Positions 14,436 to 15,461 of a DNA stretch of 15,461 nucleotides are shown here, piece after piece. The notes under the pieces were generated by a model. That model searched no databases and was not told the DNA's origin. It worked only from the letters and a program-made list of their open reading frames with translations. Source of the DNA: JBFWVD01 sp050246915 (lineage in GTDB: Bacteria > Actinomycetota > Acidimicrobiia > Acidimicrobiales > Ilumatobacteraceae). Where the stretch lies: contig JBFWVD010000103.1 in NCBI GenBank assembly GCA_050246915.1, positions 1 to 15,461 of the forward strand, given 5' to 3'. Position 1 is the first letter of the stretch. Each line of letters opens with the position of its first letter. Position numbers and translations under genes: made by a program.

Positions 14436-15082
14436 TCCTGCACCTCCGCAGACCCGGGGACGAATCGCTCAAGCGGGATGATGATGAACGTCGCGGTCGC
14501 CTCGGCGATCAACACCCGCCCACCGTCGGCGTGTGCGGACGCGGACATGTGCAACTTGCGTTCCTCCCTCGCGTCGACCCGGGCGCGGAACACCAACGGC
14601 GCCCCGATCGGTGTCGGCGCCCGATAGCTGATCTCGATCCGCGCGGTGAACGCCGGCACCTTCAAGATCGACAACTGATACCCCATCACGTCATCGAAGA
14701 TCGCGGCCACGACACCACCATGCGCCCGACCGGGAGCACCCTCGAACGCAGCGCCCAGCACCACCTCCGCGACCGCCTCGTCGGCTTCACGACGCACCGC
14801 GATCGCCGTGCCCATCGGATTCGCCGCACCGGACACCACACAATCCGGAAAGTGCGACAACCGCTCACCATCGCCAGGCGGTTCCCCGAACAGACTCGAC
14901 TCGGCCATACCAGCCAGGCTCATCGCCCATCGACCCCGCGCCGGCGAAGCCTCGAACCGGGCGACGAGCGGGCCGACCGCCTCACACAACTCGACGAACA
15001 CCTCATCCGGCGCGTCATGACCGACGAACGCGTGCCCCAACCGCCGCAGTAGCTCGGCGGCCTGGACTCTCGACGGCGTCAC
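14432..15082 (-). CDS. PaaI-like hotdog-fold thioesterase 2 (extended N-terminus), first gene of the operon
   Basis: From the GTG at 15082 the protein has 216 residues: a helical N-terminal part (about 1-85) and a C-terminal hotdog domain with SGAANPMG at about 84-91, GAAFEGAPGRAHGGVVAAIFDDVMG at about 110-134 (HGG at 121-123, acids Asp130/131) and ISYRAPTPIGAPLVFRARV. This matches long PaaI-family thioesterases, which carry a VSG.ANP motif before the hotdog core. The frame is open to a GTG at 15208 and another at 15178, but codons upstream of 15082 are less G/C-ending (about two thirds) and the sequence does not resemble the family. No start has a good ribosome binding site, so the N-terminus is uncertain. 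It is the promoter-proximal gene of the seven-gene operon. Confidence 0.85.
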   Translation of the reverse strand: MTPSRVQAAELLRRLGHAFVGHDAPDEVFVELCEAVGPLVARFEASPARGRWAMSLAGMAESSLFGEPPGDGERLSHFPDCVVSGAANPMGTAIAVRREADEAVAEVVLGAAFEGAPGRAHGGVVAAIFDDVMGYQLSILKVPAFTARIEISYRAPTPIGAPLVFRARVDAREERKLHMSASAHADGGRVLIAEATATFIIIPLERFVPGSAEVQE

Positions 15083-15167
15083 TCCGAACCGTTCGTCCGT
15101 GACCGTTCCCGCCGTCGAGCCACTTGATCTGCCATCGACCCTCCATCGTTCGACTTGTACGCCCAGG

Positions 15168-15197
15168 TTGGACGACACGTCTAAGCTAGTCGACCAA
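15168..15197. promoter_or_regulatory. Candidate operator in the divergent thioesterase 2 / Usp gap
   Basis: TTGGACGAC (15168-15176) and GTCGACCAA (15189-15197) form an inverted repeat with 8 of 9 positions matching around a 12-base spacer, which itself contains the near-palindrome CTAAGCTAG (shared with the right edge). The size suits a dimeric TetR-type repressor. It lies between the start of the P450 operon and the rightward universal stress protein gene, so it could control both. A second, perfect 11-base palindrome CGAACCGTTCG (15085-15095) lies just before the chosen thioesterase start. Confidence 0.45.
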
Positions 15198-15225
15198 ACC
15201 AACCACACGGCGAACGGAGGGCACC

Positions 15226-15461
15226 ATGAACCTCAGCACAAGTGCCAGCGTCGAACGACCCACGACCGGCTACCGGCGAGTGATCGCACCAATCGATCCC
15301 GACCACGCCGAACACCGAGCCCTCACGACCGCGGTCGACTTCGCTCGCCGTGCCCACGTCCCGCTCACGATCATTGCTGTCGGGGAGCGGCATCGCGACG
15401 CCAAACAGCAACTAGCCGAGACAAATACGCCGATCAACGACCTCGACTTCGAGATCGAGGT
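15226..15461 (+). CDS. Universal stress protein (UspA family), 5' part only
   Basis: An ATG at 15226, preceded by GGAGG five bases upstream, opens a frame that is still open at the right edge (78 codons). It reads RRVIAPIDPDHAEHRALTTAVDFARRAHVPLTIIAVGE at about residues 17-54, the first strand, loop and helix of a Usp domain; the Asp of APIDPD sits where the nucleotide-contacting Asp of the family lies. The C-terminal G-x2-G-x9-G motif would be outside the window, so ATP binding cannot be judged. It is divergent from the P450 operon and shares its control region. It is only distantly similar to the Usp at 4523-4975. Confidence 0.75.
   Translation, partial: MNLSTSASVERPTTGYRRVIAPIDPDHAEHRALTTAVDFARRAHVPLTIIAVGERHRDAKQQLAETNTPINDLDFEIE

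Noticed and set aside
8033..15082. Antibiotic or natural-product biosynthetic cluster
   Set aside because: A P450, hydrolase and exporters are present, but there is no synthase, ligase, carrier protein or terpene cyclase in the window, so detoxification or lipid modification fits better.
1..15461. CRISPR array, tRNA/rRNA genes, insertion sequences or phage genes
   Set aside because: I looked for regularly spaced repeats, cloverleaf-like sequences, transposase or integrase motifs and terminal repeats and saw none.

Overview
The window reads as chromosomal DNA from a high-GC actinobacterium. Reading frames are dense, codon third positions are strongly G/C, GTG starts are frequent, and the families (MMPL, DHA2-type MFS, TetR, bacterial P450, PaaI-like thioesterases, DUF3040-like protein) are typical of that phylum. 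An Acidimicrobiia/Ilumatobacter-like or mycolata-like host would fit, but the sequence alone does not settle it. I see no rRNA, tRNA, CRISPR array, transposase or attachment site.

Left part (1-3995): the first codons of a leftward gene cut by the edge; a leftward TetR regulator (121-690); and, divergent from it across a 89-base gap with a small palindrome, a rightward MMPL-family exporter (780-3107). A leftward PAP2-type membrane phosphatase gene (3204-3995) converges on it, with hairpin-forming sequence between them.

Middle part (4086-8008): a leftward operon of MarR regulator (6609-7088), EmrB-like drug exporter (4972-6612), universal stress protein (4523-4975) and SRPBCC-like protein (4086-4526). 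Every junction is a 4-base stop/start overlap. Divergent from MarR lies a rightward gene (7310-8008) for a DUF3040-like two-helix membrane anchor joined to a soluble domain that resembles the SRPBCC-like protein.

Right part (8033-15082): a leftward seven-gene operon, in transcription order PaaI-like thioesterase 2, TetR, PaaI-like thioesterase 1, cytochrome P450, EmrB-like exporter, alpha/beta hydrolase, QacA/SmvA-like exporter. All six junctions are ATGA overlaps. The enzymes suggest oxidation and hydrolysis of a hydrophobic or acyl compound coupled to export, under a TetR sensor encoded inside the operon. At the right edge a rightward universal stress protein gene starts divergently (15226 onward). 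The gap holds a 9-base inverted repeat that is a good operator candidate.

Overall this is a detoxification/efflux and envelope-stress neighbourhood: four drug/lipid exporters, three ligand- or phenol-sensing type regulators and two stress proteins within 15 kb. Nothing here is a wholly unknown system by sequence. The most unusual items are the P450-hydrolase-thioesterase-dual-exporter operon with its unbroken chain of overlaps, and the DUF3040/SRPBCC-like fusion facing its stand-alone relative.
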